From an uncultured Flavonifractor sp. (GTDB taxonomy: Bacteria > Bacillota > Clostridia > Oscillospirales > Oscillospiraceae), in contig CANDFO010000062.1 in NCBI GenBank assembly GCA_947384055.1, positions 1-14,260 on the forward strand: a stretch of 14,260 nucleotides of DNA. The letters are read 5' to 3'. Below are positions 13,465-14,260 of the stretch, one piece after another (the first letter of the stretch is position 1; each line of letters starts with the position of its first letter). Below the pieces are notes generated by a model. The model saw only the letters and a program-made list of their open reading frames with translations, was not told the origin of the DNA and did not search any database. The position numbers and the translations under genes were made by a program.

Positions 13465-14031
13465 TCAGCGGCCGGCGGACCGTTTCTCCTTCCGATCTCC
13501 CTCCAGCCGCGTCCAGGCCAGCCACACAGCCTGGCTGCACAGCAGGCCCACGCAGGTCCCCGCCAGCACGTCGCTGGGAAAATGGACGCCCACATACAGC
13601 CGCGACAGGGCCATCACCGCCGCCATAATCACCCCGGCGGCCCCCATCCAGCGGCGGGGAAGCGCGCGGAGCCAGACGCCCGCCGCCGCGAACGCGGCGC
13701 AGCTGTGGCCCGAGGGGAAGGAATTGGGGTCGTTCTCCGCAATCAGGGGGACCAGACCCTCCACCGTCAGCCAGGGCCGGGCCCGTCCCACCAGATGTTT
13801 AAGGAGCACATTGGTACACAAAAGCCCCAGGAACATGGCGCACAGGCTGAGGCAGCCGGCCCGCCGGGTGGGGCGAAAGCACAGCATCGCCAGGGACAGG
13901 ACGACCCACAGCAGCCCCATATCTCCCAGGTGGGTATAGGCCGTCAAAAGCGGGTCCAGCAGGGCGCAGCGGAGGGTTTCCTGAATCCACAGCAGAGCGC
14001 CTCCGTCCGCCGCCAGAAACCATTCCGGCAT
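13465..14031 (-). CDS. PAP2-family membrane phosphatase
   Basis: 188 residues with about five or six membrane helices and all three parts of the acid-phosphatase signature: Lys78-x6-Arg85-Pro86 (KHLVGRARP), PSGHS (106-110, His109) and SRLYVGVHFPSD with Arg144, His150 and Asp154. Such proteins remove phosphate from membrane lipids such as undecaprenyl pyrophosphate or phosphatidate derivatives on the outer face. Undecaprenyl pyrophosphate recycling is a reasonable guess, but the substrate is not shown by the sequence. The ATG at 14031 has AAAGGAG about 8 nt upstream. The C-terminus is basic (RKEKRSAGR). It lies 98 nt upstream of metY; a shared transcript is possible, but no functional link is apparent. 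Confidence 0.9.
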   Translation of the reverse strand: MPEWFLAADGGALLWIQETLRCALLDPLLTAYTHLGDMGLLWVVLSLAMLCFRPTRRAGCLSLCAMFLGLLCTNVLLKHLVGRARPWLTVEGLVPLIAENDPNSFPSGHSCAAFAAAGVWLRALPRRWMGAAGVIMAAVMALSRLYVGVHFPSDVLAGTCVGLLCSQAVWLAWTRLEGDRKEKRSAGR

Positions 14032-14059
14032 CTAATCGGCTCCTTTCCGTTGGGCAGTC

Positions 14060-14088
14060 AAAAAGGGCGGCGGAGGTTCCGCCGCCCC
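14060..14088 (-). terminator. Intrinsic terminator of a gene beyond the right edge
   Basis: A 10-bp stem (14065-14074 with 14078-14087, arms GGGCGGCGGA and TCCGCCGCCC) and, on the minus strand, a run of five T (14064-14060). It must serve a minus-strand transcript entering from the right, since the PAP2 gene starts 29 nt downstream. Repeat copy C lies just upstream of it. Confidence 0.8.
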
Positions 14089-14093
14089 GCAGA

Positions 14094-14260
14094 CTGTCGA
14101 AAAACTTCCCCCACGGGAACGCCTCACAGAGTTTTGCCGCCCAAGGGCGGCAAAATAAAGTCAGAATCGGTCATTTTCGGGGACATGCGCCTCGAAAATG
14201 ACACTGCCCGGCCTGCCAATGTGCCCAAAGGGTGCGCGCGGCAGGCCGTATCCCCTTTGT
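14094..14260 (+). repeat. Structured intergenic repeat, copy C (long form, cut by the edge)
   Basis: Starts with CTGTCGAAAA (14094-14103) and matches copy B almost base for base through the TTTTGCCGCCC/GGGCGGCAAAA stem, the TCATTTTCG/CGAAAATGA hairpin and the GGCCTGC...GCAGGCC stem, to the last base. The final CTGTCGAAAAAGGCC hairpin should lie just beyond 14260. The first hairpin has decayed here (CTTCCCC paired with GGGAACG). Confidence 0.85.

Overview
The window looks like a chromosomal segment of a GC-rich, low-complexity-poor Firmicute, most plausibly a gut Clostridium-class bacterium of the Oscillospiraceae (Flavonifractor/Intestinimonas-like). This placement is inferred from purine-rich AGGAGG-type ribosome binding sites, TTG and GTG starts, sigma-A type promoters, a MetA with the acetyl-CoA-type residue and the gene repertoire; no rRNA gene is present to confirm it. 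All genes look intact, and most belong to housekeeping families.

Layout from left to right. A strong leftward promoter with phased A-tracts lies at the left edge (8-76). metA (homoserine O-acyltransferase, +) follows and ends at a strong bidirectional terminator shared with secG (-). secG and ftsH (+) diverge from a gap holding two good extended -10 promoters. After ftsH comes the first copy of a structured intergenic repeat, a terminator, and then an alpha/beta hydrolase (-). A second repeat copy, flanked by a 26-bp duplicated hairpin, separates the hydrolase from a two-gene unit: a B12-binding-type radical SAM protein and its DUF2344 partner (both -). Next is the potABCD polyamine ABC transporter operon (transcribed leftward), whose leader carries a terminator-like hairpin directly after its promoter. 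Then come metY (O-acetylhomoserine sulfhydrylase, -), a PAP2-family phosphatase (-), a terminator, and a third repeat copy cut by the right edge.

Functionally, metA at one end and metY at the other encode consecutive steps of direct sulfhydrylation: homoserine to O-acetylhomoserine to homocysteine. The pot operon imports spermidine/putrescine. FtsH and SecG are inner-membrane quality control and protein export components.

The most unusual content is the repeat family: about 164-196 bp, CTGTCGAAAA/TTTTCGACAG ends, four or five internal hairpins, no ORF. In all three copies the same end faces a gene-specific hairpin. In the two copies whose upstream gene is visible, the element lies downstream of that gene's stop codon, in the same orientation relative to it. 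This suggests either a terminator-targeting MITE or a mobile 3'-UTR structured RNA.
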